Source: Portunus trituberculatus | Taxonomy: Eukaryota; Arthropoda; Malacostraca; Decapoda; Portunidae | Direction of reading: 5' to 3' | Length of the DNA stretch: 64,000 nt | Assembly (NCBI RefSeq): GCF_017591435.1 | Contig: NC_059304.1 | Coordinates: 27,589,902-27,653,901, forward strand | Shown: positions 53,159-62,391 of the stretch, piece by piece | Numbering within the stretch: the stretch's first letter is position 1 | Layout of the letters: every line of letters starts with the position of its first letter | The notes under the pieces: generated by a model | Seen by the model: only the letters and a program-made list of their open reading frames with translations | Databases searched by the model: none | Told to the model about the DNA's origin: nothing | Program-made: the position numbers and the translations under genes

Positions 53159-53339
53159 CTGGGATGCTCAATATGAAAGAGAGCTTTCCAACTTTGAGAA
53201 TCATGGAGACATTGGTGAAATTTGGTTCGAGGACAATGTAGACAGACTACTGGAATGGATACTAGATACAGACCTGATCACCACCCAGTCATCTATAATT
53301 GATATTGGGTGTGGAAATGGAGCATTTCTTCTTAATTTG
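53159..53339 (+). CDS. EEF1AKMT2: Exon of an eEF1A lysine methyltransferase 2 (METTL10) orthologue
   Basis: Internal exon of 181 nt: one base completing a codon, then 60 codons. The peptide starts WDAQYERELSNFENHGD, continues GEIWFEDNVDRLLEWI and ends IIDIGCGNGAFLLNL. WDAxYERELxxFxxxGDxGEIWF is the signature of METTL10, and DIGCGNG is motif I, the SAM-binding glycine loop of class I methyltransferases. The family trimethylates a lysine of translation elongation factor eEF1A. The acceptor TTTCTTTCAG precedes and the donor GTATGG follows. Entry is phase 2 and exit phase 0. The remaining exons lie outside this window or are unrecognised. This is the only intact host coding sequence seen. Confidence 0.9.
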
Positions 53340-53826
53340 GTATGGGCAAGTAGGATAATAGGTTTTGTGGTTATACTTTAAGTACTGATATTTTTATATA
53401 ATTGAAATCAACATTCTTGGGGTTTGTTTGTGATAAAACTGCAGTTTCTCATGATATTTTAAATTTCTTTTATGTGTTGTACAGTACAGAAAGTGCTCGG
53501 GAGCCTAATTTAAAACTCTGGTTAATGTTATTTTACAACAAACCACATCAGAGTTATTATTTAAGTTTTTAAACTGTTGACATTTTCCTGTAAACATGGA
53601 TTTATGGACAAGTTGAGCGTGAACCAAGTCGAGCTTTTGAAGTTGAGCACACTGGAGTGAGCCAGCCAGTCAGATTGAGTATCAAAACAATGGTACGATT
53701 TAGGGAATTTTCCCTAGACAGAACAGTGTTAACATTCGGGGAGAAGATTCCCTAGACAACATAGTCGAAGCTGATGTTTTCATGAATCCTGATTGATATT
53801 TCATGTTTTCTAATGCACTAAAATAG
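53340..53826 (+). other. Host intron downstream of the methyltransferase exon
   Basis: Begins with the 5' splice site GTATGG. The rest is A/T-rich with no ORF or element end. A small palindrome TAGGGAATTTTCCCTA lies near 53,700. No following exon (the region after the SAM-binding loop) was recognised before the MITE. Confidence 0.65.
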
Positions 53827-53828
53827 TA

Positions 53829-54366
53829 CACCTAACCCTCCGTTATCGCGCGAAATTGGTGCCTAAAAAACGACGCGATAGTGGAAAATGCGATAACGGA
53901 AGTGAAGAATAAATAGGAAATAAATAAATTGGTGCCTCAACCCAAAAATTTTCCTAAAAAAACAGCTCCGAACAACAGAATACACGTGTGAGACTAAGGG
54001 ATGGTGGTGGTGGTGGTGGCAGTGGTGGTGGTGGTGGTGAGCAGAGTGACCACAACCAATCAGTTCCCTTATTCAAATCACGTGACGTGATTACATAGCG
54101 ATGATTGGCTGCTGGCTCCTTCTCCTCCTCATGATCATCATCTTTCTCCCCCTCCACCTCTTCCTCCTCCTCCTCCCCCATCTAAACATTTGTCAGTGTG
54201 TGGTTGGGATATGGGTAGTACTACTACTTCTACTACTACTACTACTACTGCGTGTGCACAATAATGACTTTTCAGATGCGCTAAAACTGAATTTTGCAGA
54301 TTTTCATAAGTGAGTGATAACACTTAAATGCAATAACAGAAGGGTGCAATAACAGAGGGTTAGGTG
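53829..54366. mobile_element. MITE 1, TA-flanked (pogo/mariner-like)
   Basis: TA at both edges (53,827-53,828 and 54,367-54,368) and terminal inverted repeats of at least 21 bp with two mismatches. The left repeat starts CACCTAACCCTCCGTTATCG; the right is its complement with T for C at two positions. It is 538 bp with no transposase. Inside are (GGT)n near 54,003-54,040, pyrimidine-rich DNA and (ACT)n near 54,218-54,249, which give spurious acidic or leucine-rich ORFs. Confidence 0.88.
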
Positions 54367-54436
54367 TACATCAAATAAAGCTGTATTATCGAAAAATAGT
54401 ACATCAAATAAAGCTGTATTCATCCTCTATGGAATA

Positions 54437-55274
54437 CCGTATTTTACGGCTTGGAAGACGCACCTTAATATTTGAAAGAAATTTCTAAGAAAAAAGAGTC
54501 ATTCTCATACAAGAACACATTCATCATAAACCCGACCACTGAACACAAAACCATCAGAAGCAAGGAGTCTGCAAGACACTATTGTTTTACCACTCGTTAC
54601 AAATTTGCTGGACCACTCACTACAAATTAAAACTATGTAAATAAAAACACCATAGGTAAATACATATACACAGTGAAACAGTCCATCTCTTGTTTTAGTG
54701 GCGGGCGACAGCATGTATTGGATGTATTGTTTACATTACAGAATCACTTGTCCGATTGCCCAAACCGAACGCATCATTGCTGCAGTTCGTATTTATTTTA
54801 TTTTGCAATCGTGCTTCACAGGCTTTATCATTGTGAATATAATTCACAAGTGAAGTTTTGACTCTTGTTTGAATGAGTAAGCCATTTGGATGTTCTATTA
54901 ATAAAAGTATAAAGGCACCTGGCACGTGTGTGCGTTCGTGTGCATGTACATACGTGTGTTGCAATGAGACGAGGGAGCGGGCCATTTTCTCAACACGCCG
55001 AGTAGGCTGCAGGAATGATTATGGTATTGGAAATACTTGAACAGCTAAGTACTGAGTTTACATAATATAAAAGACTGAATTGAATAGTACTTAAGCTAAC
55101 ATCATAATGTAATGACTCAACATACAAATCCAGGTCGCTATCGGTCAAGTGTCCAAGGTCACTTGAGGTTGGATGTTGCCGTACAATACAACATTCATCT
55201 TGGAAGACGCACTAGTATTTTTCAGGGTATTTTTTTAGGAAAAAAAAGTGAGTCTTGTAAGCCGTAAAATACGG
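54437..55274. mobile_element. MITE 2, TA-flanked (CCGTATTTTACGG ends)
   Basis: TA at 54,435-54,436 and 55,275-55,276. The terminal inverted repeat CCGTATTTTACGGCTT is perfect for 16 bp, and partial matching extends through AAGACKCAC. Elements with CCGTATTTT-type ends are widespread in animals; I place it in the Tc1/mariner-pogo group from the TA only. It is 838 bp and non-coding. Confidence 0.85.
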
Positions 55275-55276
55275 TA

Positions 55277-55608
55277 GTAGTGAAAACCAGAATGGCATGG
55301 AGAAAAGGAATGTCAAGTGCATGCAAGACTCGGACCATAAGAAAACACTTCATCCTCCCTTAGTTTATTGTTGACTTTAACAGCCAGACCAACACCTGTG
55401 AGACATGAATAATACAAATATTGTAACTAACAATATACAGTATAAAAAAAAAGGACAAACCATAAATCAACGATAGTTCATAGAATCAACAATAAACCAA
55501 CATATTTCATATAATACATATAAACAAACTATTTAATGTTAACCAGGAAAGTTTAACTGTAACTAATATACATAAAAAATGCAACTTACCCCTAAGTGGG
55601 GGAAATAG
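55277..55608. other. Unassigned intron-like sequence
   Basis: A/T-rich sequence between two MITEs. I see no ORF, repeat end or splice-flanked exon in it. Confidence 0.5.
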
Positions 55609-55610
55609 TA

Positions 55611-56245
55611 CAGTAAGGCCCCGCACTTGGCGAATTAATTAGTCTGACGAATTTACCGCCAAATGCGAGTTTTGCCAAGCACGAGTTCTTTATACCATAT
55701 AAATTGCCTAAAAATTGTTTCAATCAGTCTTTGGTTATTGCCAAAGTCCCTCTTTTGACCACTAAAATACCATCTTTCGAGCTGAAATAAAATCTTTTGC
55801 CTTCACATATTAGAACATATGTACAAAACAGACCAATGAACAATATATAAAGCTAATAATACATTATATAAAGGCTGTAACTCCCGTTTTTCCACCCGTT
55901 TCCCTCGCCCACTTTCGTCCTTGCCGCCACCACCATTGTCCTTTCCCCCCACTGGTACCACCTGTTGCGCTGGTAGAGGCCATGTTGGCGGTAAATCGCC
56001 AGAATTCGTTCCAACACTTGCAGAACAAAGGGTAGCACAAACAAAATGGCTGAAGGGGACTCTCACACTGCGTTCTGATAGGTTTAGAGACGTCACTGAG
56101 GAGCCACGTGGTTCGCTGTGCGGCCGCCAGGGGATCGCCGAGTTTGAATTCAAATTGCCAAGCGTGCGCTTGGTGTTCCTTGGCCACTCTACCGCCAAAA
56201 GTAAATTCCGCCAAGCTGAGATTCACCAAGTACGGGGGCTTACTG
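55611..56245. mobile_element. MITE 3, TA-flanked (CAGTAAGCCCCC ends), Tigger-like
   Basis: TA at 55,609-55,610 and 56,246-56,247. The terminal inverted repeats read CAGTAAGGCCCCGCACTTGG and CAGTAAGCCCCCGTACTTGG, matching at 18 of 20. CAGT-starting termini with TA fit pogo/Tigger. A minus-strand reading MASTSATGGTSGGKGQ near 55,980 resembles the Ser/Thr/Gly-rich start of some Tigger transposases and may be a leftover 5' coding end. No catalytic domain is present. Confidence 0.85.
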
Positions 56246-56247
56246 TA

Positions 56248-56734
56248 ATTTCAAGAGTTAGCCTACTAGCTGGAGTGCTAGAAAAGACTGCCGTAGTAGC
56301 AGCTGAATAAAGCTGTTAAGAGCTCAGAGTTGCTGGTGGTTTCGAAGGTTCAAATTGAAACAACCAAATGAACCACCAAGACTGGCAGCTTCACTATTGG
56401 AAATCAAAACAAAATACAAGGTTCGTTTCAAGGTTCGCAATACCGAAGTGAACACACAAATTACATAGTTGCATATACTAGTTATGTTATAAATAAATAC
56501 TCGTAGTACACCACAATTAAATGAAAAATCAAGTCTGAAGATTACAGAGAACCCAAACTCATTATGTTAAATGGTTTACCCATATCAAGCCTGTCTCACT
56601 GATTGTTGATCTAATGTATTCAAACAACTGGCTGAATATTAAAGGTAAGTTAACACAGCTGCTGTTTGTTACTGATAACATTAATTTTGTAATCTATAAT
56701 GTATGAAACGTAGAGATGATGACGATGATGATGA
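56248..56734. other. Unassigned intron-like sequence
   Basis: No ORF or element end recognised. A short (GAT)n stretch lies near 56,712-56,735 at the edge of the antisense LINE. Confidence 0.5.
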
Positions 56735-57455
56735 GGGTGTATTTACCTATTTGTGATTTACAGGGCCCGAGCTTGGCTCTTTATGTCCTGTCTCCTTCTC
56801 CACATGTATCAAGTTTGTCCTTCATCTGACTGACACTCGCCGCACACACCACCTCTCTACTCAATTTGTTCCATTTGTCAATGCCATGATATGGGAAGCT
56901 ATACTTCTTGACATCTCCCATACAACTGTCCTTTTGTATTTTCTTTGGGTGTCCTCTCAGTTGATTGTTGGAAGACATCCTTATCAAGTCTATTCTATCT
57001 AGGATATCCATTCCATGTACTATTTTATACATTGTTATCATATATCCCCTCTCTTTTCTTTCTTCTAACGTGGGTAAATCCAGTCTACTTAATCTCTCCT
57101 CGTACGGCACCTCCTTAAAACCAGGTATCATCCCCGTTCCCAACCGCTGCACTCTTTCTAGTTTCTTCACATGTTTCTTCATATGTGGTGACCATATCAC
57201 CGCTGCATATTCCAACTGAAGTCTAATTAACATGGTTAATATTTTCTTTATCATATCCAAGTAGTTGAATGAGAATCCAATACATTGGAGTGTGCTGTAA
57301 GTTTTTCCAGATATTCTGTTAATGTGCTTTTCTGGTGATAAGTTGTTCTGTATAATTAATCCTAAGTCCTTTTCTTCACTGACTTTAGTTATTATCTCTC
57401 TCCCCAGCTAATACTCCTTATATGGTCTATATTTGCTTTTGCCCATTCTCATGTG
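56735..57455 (-). mobile_element. LINE-B6 3' fragment, antisense
   Basis: On the minus strand it starts just after (AC)n at MGKSKYRPY and runs to a tail GGGCCCTGTAAATCACAAAT followed by one AGGTAAATACAC. A 159-codon frame (57,260-56,781) holds LEYAAVIWSPHMKKHVKKLE, PTLEERKERGYM and YSFPYHGIDKWNKLSREVV. It differs from B1-B5, so it is labelled B6. It carries no long terminal (AC)n. Confidence 0.82.
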
Positions 57456-57471
57456 TGTGTGTGTGTGTGTG
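57456..57471 (-). repeat. (GT)n, i.e. (AC)n tail of an antisense B2 fragment
   Basis: About eight GT units on the plus strand joining a B2 tail to the start of the B6 fragment. It is the minus-strand equivalent of the (AC)n junctions seen elsewhere. Confidence 0.9.
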
Positions 57472-57735
57472 TATTTAACTAGTTCTATTTACCTAGCTGT
57501 AGTTTTACAGGGCCTGGGCTTTATGCTCATGTGGCCCCATCTCCATATCTACACTTATCCAATTTCTCTTTAAAACTATGCACACTCGTTGCTGACACCA
57601 CTTCCTCACTCAAACTGTTCCAAGTCTCAACACATCTTTGTAGGAAACTATATTTTTTAACATCTCTCAGACATCTTCCCTTCCTCAGTTTCTTACTATG
57701 CGATCTTGTGCTTCTAATGTCATATTCTGTGTGTG
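57472..57735 (-). mobile_element. LINE-B2 3' fragment, antisense
   Basis: Holds the last 67-70 codons of ORF2 (EYDIRSTRSHSKKLRKGRCL to GDGAT) in one frame, and the B2 tail with two partly changed motifs (TAGGTAAATAG, TAGTTAAATAC). It starts after a short (AC)4 at 57,728-57,736. Confidence 0.85.
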
Positions 57736-57799
57736 TCATATTGTGTGTGTATTTTACCTATTTGTATTTACCTAGTTGTAGTTTTACAGGGCTTGGGCT

Positions 57800-60598
57800 T
57801 TATGCTTGTGTGGCCCCATCTCCAAATCTACACTTATCCAATATTGCTTTAAAAGTATGCACACTCGTTGCAGACACTACTTCTTCATTTAAACTGTTCC
57901 ACGTCTCAATACATCTTTGCGAGAAACTATATTTTTTAACATCTCTCAGACATCTTCCTTTTCTCAGCTTTTTACTATGCGATCTTGTGTTTCGAATGTC
58001 ATATTCTTCTCTCAGGATCAGTTTCTCATTATCCACTTAGTCCATTCCGTTGATCAATTTATAAACTTGTATCAGATCTCCTCTCTCCCTTCTTTGATCC
58101 AGGGTTTGTAGATCCATAGCCTTTATTCTCTCCTTATATGTCATCCCTTCAAATTCTGGAACCATTCTTGTAGCCATTTTTTATAGTCTTTCCAACTTCC
58201 TTTTGTGTTTCTTTTTATGAGGGATCCACATTACTCCTGCATATTCCAATCTGGGTCTTATTATAGTGCTTAACAATTTCTTCATCATTTCTTTGTCCAT
58301 GTAGTGAAATGCTACTGCAATATTCCTTAGCAAATTATATGTTTCTCTAAAAATTTTGTTTTCTTCCATCGTCACTCCCAAGTCCTTTTCCTTTTTTACT
58401 TTCTCCAGTTCTACTCCATCTCCCATCTTATAGATTCCCACGGGTTGTCTTTCACTCTTTCCCATTTCCATGACATGGCTTTTGTTCACATTGAATTCCA
58501 TTTCCCACTTTGTACTCCATTCCCAGATCTTATTTAGGTCTTCCTGCAGTATTTCACAATCCTCTTTTTGCTTTATAATTCTGCACAGTTTTGTATCATC
58601 TGCAAACAGATTTATGTAGCTGTTCACTCCTTCTGGCATGTCGTTAATATAAATGAGGAAAAGTATTGGTGCCAATACTGACCCCTGTGGCACTCCGCTT
58701 TCTACTGCTCTCCACTTGGACTTCATATCTTTAACTACCGTCCTTATTTCTCTCCCCCTCAAATAATTTTCTATCCATCTCAATGTGCTTCCTTTTAAGC
58801 CACCCTTCTCCTCTAACTTCCATAGTAATCTTGCGTGTGGCACTTTGTCAAACGCCTTTTTTAAATCCAAATAAATACAGTCAATACATCCCTCTCTCTC
58901 TTGTATTCTATCAACTATTCTAGAATAGAAACTCAATAAATTAGTTACACACGACAGTCTTTTTCTAAAACCAAATTGGCTATTTGATATTAATTTGTTG
59001 TATTCAAGGTACTCGATCCATTGTTTCTTTATTATTCTTTCACACATCTTGCATATTACACTAGTTAGTGATACCGGTCTATAATTTAAAGGTTTTTCCT
59101 TCCTTCTGCTCTTATATATGGGAACCACCTCAGCTCTTTTCCATTCTATTGGTACTGTTTCATTTTCTATTGAGCATTTTATGATGTTGTATATAGGACT
59201 TGCTAGTTCTTCCCTACATTCTTTCAGTATTCTGCCTGAGACTTCATCCGGTCCCATTGCCTTCTCTTCATCCAGTCCCTTCATTAACTCTTTTATTTCA
59301 AGCTTGGTTACTTTAATCTCTTTCATATAGACTGTCTCTCCATTATCCTGTGGTCTTTTAAAATTTGGATTCCTTAGTAAAGACCTCCTGAAAGTTACTA
59401 TTTAATAGTTCTGCCATAGTTTTTGGGTCTTCCACCATCCCGTTCTCTCCTTTTAACCATCAATTGTTTCTTTTTGCCTAATTTTTCCATTTATGAATCT
59501 GTAGAACAATTTTGGTTGCTCCTTACATTTTTCGACATTGTCCTTTTCAAAGTTCTTTTCCTCTTCCTTCCTCACCTTAACATATTCATTTCTTGCTGCC
59601 TTGAAGTTTTCCTTATTTACTGCATTTCTATTTCTCCTTCACCTTTTCCATGCTCCATCTCTTTTCTCCTTTGCCCTAGCACACCTTGCATTAAACCAAT
59701 CTTTCTTTCCTTCTTCCTTAGGTCTATATTTCGAGACATATTCCCTGACTCCTGTTTTGTATATTTCCAAAAATAAGTTATACTTCTCTTGCATCATCTC
59801 TTGAGTTTTCCATCTCCTCTCAGTTTACGTTTTTGAAATAGTTCTTGAGATTCTCAATATCAACCTTTCTGTAATTTAATCGGTCTCCTTTGTATGAATC
59901 GTCTCTATCTTCTTTTCCCTCTTCTATATCCATTTCTAATATTACATGGTCACTCTTTCCCAATGGGCACTTATATCTTATATCATCGTTCATTTGTATA
60001 CCTCTTGTAAAAACTAGGTCCAATATCGCCGGCTCGTCGTTTCCTCTGAATCTTGTGCATTCCTTTACTCTCTGGTCCATCATATTGTCTATCATTAGGT
60101 TCAGGAATCTTTCTCCCCAGGCTTCTTCCCCCATACCACTTTCATAATTTTCCCAGTCTACTTCTTTACAGTTGAAATCTCCTACTAATATCACTTTTCT
60201 CCTTTCTTTAACGATTCTCGTTAGACTCCTTATTGTGTCATCTATCATGTCTTTATATTCTTGATTGGTCCATGAATTTGTTTTTTGGTGGCACATATGT
60301 TACAATGATTGTTAACTTTTTTATTAATATGCATCTTAACATACAGTACTTCTGCTTTTCCTTCCTCACATTCCACTTGGTTTATCATTATCTCCTTCCT
60401 TGACATTATCATGACTCCTCCTCCTCCTTTACCCCCTCTGTCTCTTCTCCATACATTATACCTATTATCCAAGTCTATTTTGATTGCCTCATTTATTTTT
60501 GTTTCAGCCAGGCATACAATATCCGGATTTTCTTTCTTTATGTAATCTCTTAATTCTAATTTACTTGATAAAACCCCGTCTATGTTCATATACATCAT
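57800..60598 (-). pseudogene. LINE-B2 ORF2, antisense copy
   Basis: The endonuclease at 60,598-59,820 is in two frames: MYMNIDGVLSSKLELRDYI, CLAETKI, YNVWRRDRGGKGGGGVM, then VGDFNCKEVDWENY and GKSDHVILEMDI. Frame breaks lie near 60,290, 59,820 and 59,385. RT is in one long frame (see the next entry). The C-terminus near 58,160-57,800 ends GDGATQA. It would be about 930 codons if unbroken. Confidence 0.85.
58181..59326 (-). CDS. LINE-B2 reverse transcriptase, 381 codons open
   Basis: The longest RT frame in the window. It contains MGPDEVSGRILKECREELAS, NYRPVSLTSVICKMCERI, FGFRKRLSC (Gly and Arg of the usual GRS changed), LDLKKAFDKVPHARL (catalytic Asp), GVPQGSVLAPILFLIYINDM, FADDTKLC (catalytic Asp pair) and EKDLGVTMEEN, then RPRLEYAGVMWIPHKKKH. 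The Met is internal to ORF2. About seven codons are deleted after EEN. It ends in a TAG shortly after KLERL, replacing a conserved Gln-type codon. Confidence 0.85.
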   Translation of the reverse strand: MKEIKVTKLEIKELMKGLDEEKAMGPDEVSGRILKECREELASPIYNIIKCSIENETVPIEWKRAEVVPIYKSRRKEKPLNYRPVSLTSVICKMCERIIKKQWIEYLEYNKLISNSQFGFRKRLSCVTNLLSFYSRIVDRIQEREGCIDCIYLDLKKAFDKVPHARLLWKLEEKGGLKGSTLRWIENYLRGREIRTVVKDMKSKWRAVESGVPQGSVLAPILFLIYINDMPEGVNSYINLFADDTKLCRIIKQKEDCEILQEDLNKIWEWSTKWEMEFNVNKSHVMEMGKSERQPVGIYKMGDGVELEKVKKEKDLGVTMEENKIFRETYNLLRNIAVAFHYMDKEMMKKLLSTIIRPRLEYAGVMWIPHKKKHKRKLERL

Positions 60599-60627
60599 TT
60601 TTAGTCTCTTGCTTTTATAATTTTTAG

Positions 60628-61535
60628 TTAAACTTCTTCCACATTTTTCTCTTCCTTCTCATTTATATACCATTTCCTTATCCTGTCTCCTAGAATTCTC
60701 CAAAAAAATGCCTTTTTTTCCTCTTCTGAGCTTTCATTATTTTTTTCTCTTACTGCTGCTGCCAGTTTGTTGTGTCTCTTCATTTCTTCCTCATTTCTAT
60801 TTTTCTTTATATAGATATCCCTGCAGCCTCCTGTTTCTCTAAGTTTTGTTGTTCTATATAATATTTCTTCTGTTGCTGCTTGTGATTTTAGTAGTATTTT
60901 AATTGGTCTCGTTTTTCCTTCTTGATATGGTCCCATTCTGTTTATTTCTTCTACTTCTTCTTCTAAGTTCTGCCTATCTTTGTCATTTAGATTTTTTAGT
61001 AGGTCTTTGACTGATTTCATTTCTTCTTTTTCTCTTCTTGGTCAATATTTTATATTTTTTTCTTTTATTCCAAATACGTAATTTACACTTCTTTTTTTCT
61101 GCAATTTCTCTAACTAGATTTTCTTTTGTCTTGAGGACTCCTATCATTTTGTTTGTCATATTTTCTTCTTTTTGTTTTAGTTGTTCTTGAATCACCTGAA
61201 AATCAGCCTTATCTTTCTTATCTTGGACTCTTCATGCTTGTACTTCTTTTTTAATCACGTTCTGTACTCTTTTCTCTTCCTTATTTACTAGATCTTTCAG
61301 CTTCTCTTTTTCTTTTTCGGCTTTACCGAGTCCTTCTTCCATCTGCTTTTTGGTTTTTCAGTTCTTCATTTTCTGCTCTTAGCCTAGCTTCATTTTCTTC
61401 CACTTCTTCCAGTGAAGTATTCCCCGTATTGAAACCTTCGAATGCGCTCTCTCCCTCGTCAACATAGTCATCATCTTCTTTCATTCTTTCCCTAGTCTCA
61501 TACCTGCATTTTGGTGGAATCTCTTCTTTACTCAT
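60628..61535 (-). pseudogene. LINE-B2 ORF1, antisense copy
   Basis: Starts MSKEEIPPKCRYETRERMKE at 61,535. The coiled coil is shortened: FNTGNTSLEEVEENEARLRA skips about 30 residues present at 9,080-9,200. The RRM-like part is open at 60,628-61,020 with DLLKNLNDKDRQNLEEEVEE, RMGPYQEGKTRPIKILLKSQ and a basic end. Shifts occur near 61,310, 61,230 and 61,080. The role is that of the ORF1 at 8,953. Confidence 0.78.
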
Positions 61536-61616
61536 GATTCTTCAACTGTTGATTTCATGAAAAATGAGTCCACACTATTTGCCCAGGCCACTGTAGATAC
61601 TATACAAACTGTATAT

Positions 61617-62379
61617 TCCAATATCCTTCACACACTGCCTCATCCTGATTTTCTTTACATGTCCTCTTGTCCTTCTATCTTCTTCTGTCACCAGCACCAG
61701 GTCTTCCTTGTCTATCTTTTCAATGCCATTGACAATCTTGTACATTGTTATTAGGTCTCATCTTTCTCTTCTATCTTGTAAGGTTGGTAGTCCCATTTCC
61801 TTCAGCCATTCTTCATATGTTATATGTTAAGTATTTTAGTTCTAGCATCATCTTTGTAGTAATCTTCTGTATCTGTTCTAATCTTCTTATATCTTTTTAG
61901 AGCTTGGAGACCACACCACAACTGCATATTCCAGTTTTGGACGTATCATACTTGTGGTAATTTTTTTCATCATATCTTTCTCCATGAATTGAAATGCCAC
62001 TCATATATTAATCAACATTTTATATGATAATCCAAATATCTTGCTTATGTATTTTTTGGGGTTCAGATTTTCCTGTATAATCATTCCCAGATCTTTTTCC
62101 TCTTTAGTCTTTGTTATTTGTTCTTCTCCCATTAAATAGTTCCATACCGGTCTTCTTTTTGTCTTTCCTAGTTCCATTATGTGACATTTCTTGGCATTGA
62201 ACTCCAATTTTTACTTCTTACTCCACTCATAGATTTTGTTTATATCTTTCTGTAAGAGCAAGCAGTCCTCCTGGGTTATGATAACTCTTAGTAGCTTTGC
62301 ATCATCAGCAAATAAATTAATATACAGTAACTGTTTACCCCATTGTAAATGTCATTTACATAAATCTGAAACATAATGG
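61617..62379 (-). mobile_element. LINE-B3 fragment, antisense, interrupted at its 3' side
   Basis: On the minus strand it begins after (AC)n at PIMFQIYVND (62,379) and carries FADDAKLLRVI, MEFNAKKCHIMELGK (62,207-62,001) and the C-terminal region. It stops in VKDIGI at 61,617, where the full-length B2 5' UTR begins. Breaks are frequent. B3-type changes (MELGKTKRRPVWNYLMGEEQ) match the plus-strand B3 at 18.2-19.2 kb. Confidence 0.82.
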
Positions 62380-62391
62380 TGTGTGTGTGTG
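62380..62391 (-). repeat. (GT)n, i.e. short (AC)n tail between antisense B3 copies
   Basis: Six GT units between the tail of one B3 copy (62,392 onward) and the truncated start of the next. Confidence 0.9.

Larger units (their letters stand above)
57742..61616 (-). mobile_element. LINE-B2, near full-length copy, antisense
   Basis: About 3.9 kb with a 5' UTR (61,536-61,616), ORF1, ORF2 and a B2 tail (TAGGTAAATAC then TAGGTAAAATAC) leading into a short (AC)n. The 5' end joins B3 coding sequence at 61,617, not an (AC)n run. Its 5' UTR matches that of the plus-strand copy at 8,880-8,950 (CAGTGGCCTGGGCA). It holds the most intact RT of the window. Confidence 0.88.

Noticed and set aside
54101..54313. 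Leu-rich membrane-like ORF and the acidic ORF on the opposite strand
   Set aside because: Both are readings of pyrimidine-rich and (ACT)n DNA inside MITE 1.
55853..56310. Overlapping ORFs of 120-130 codons as a host gene
   Set aside because: They lie within MITE 3 between its TIRs and TA sites, with no recognisable domain beyond a possible Tigger-like N-terminus.
57718..57750. Target-site duplication of the antisense full-length B2 (TCATATT followed by GT repeats, twice)
   Set aside because: The match is only about 8 unique bases mixed with (GT)n, and the 5' end of the element has no matching copy, so it may be microsatellite slippage.
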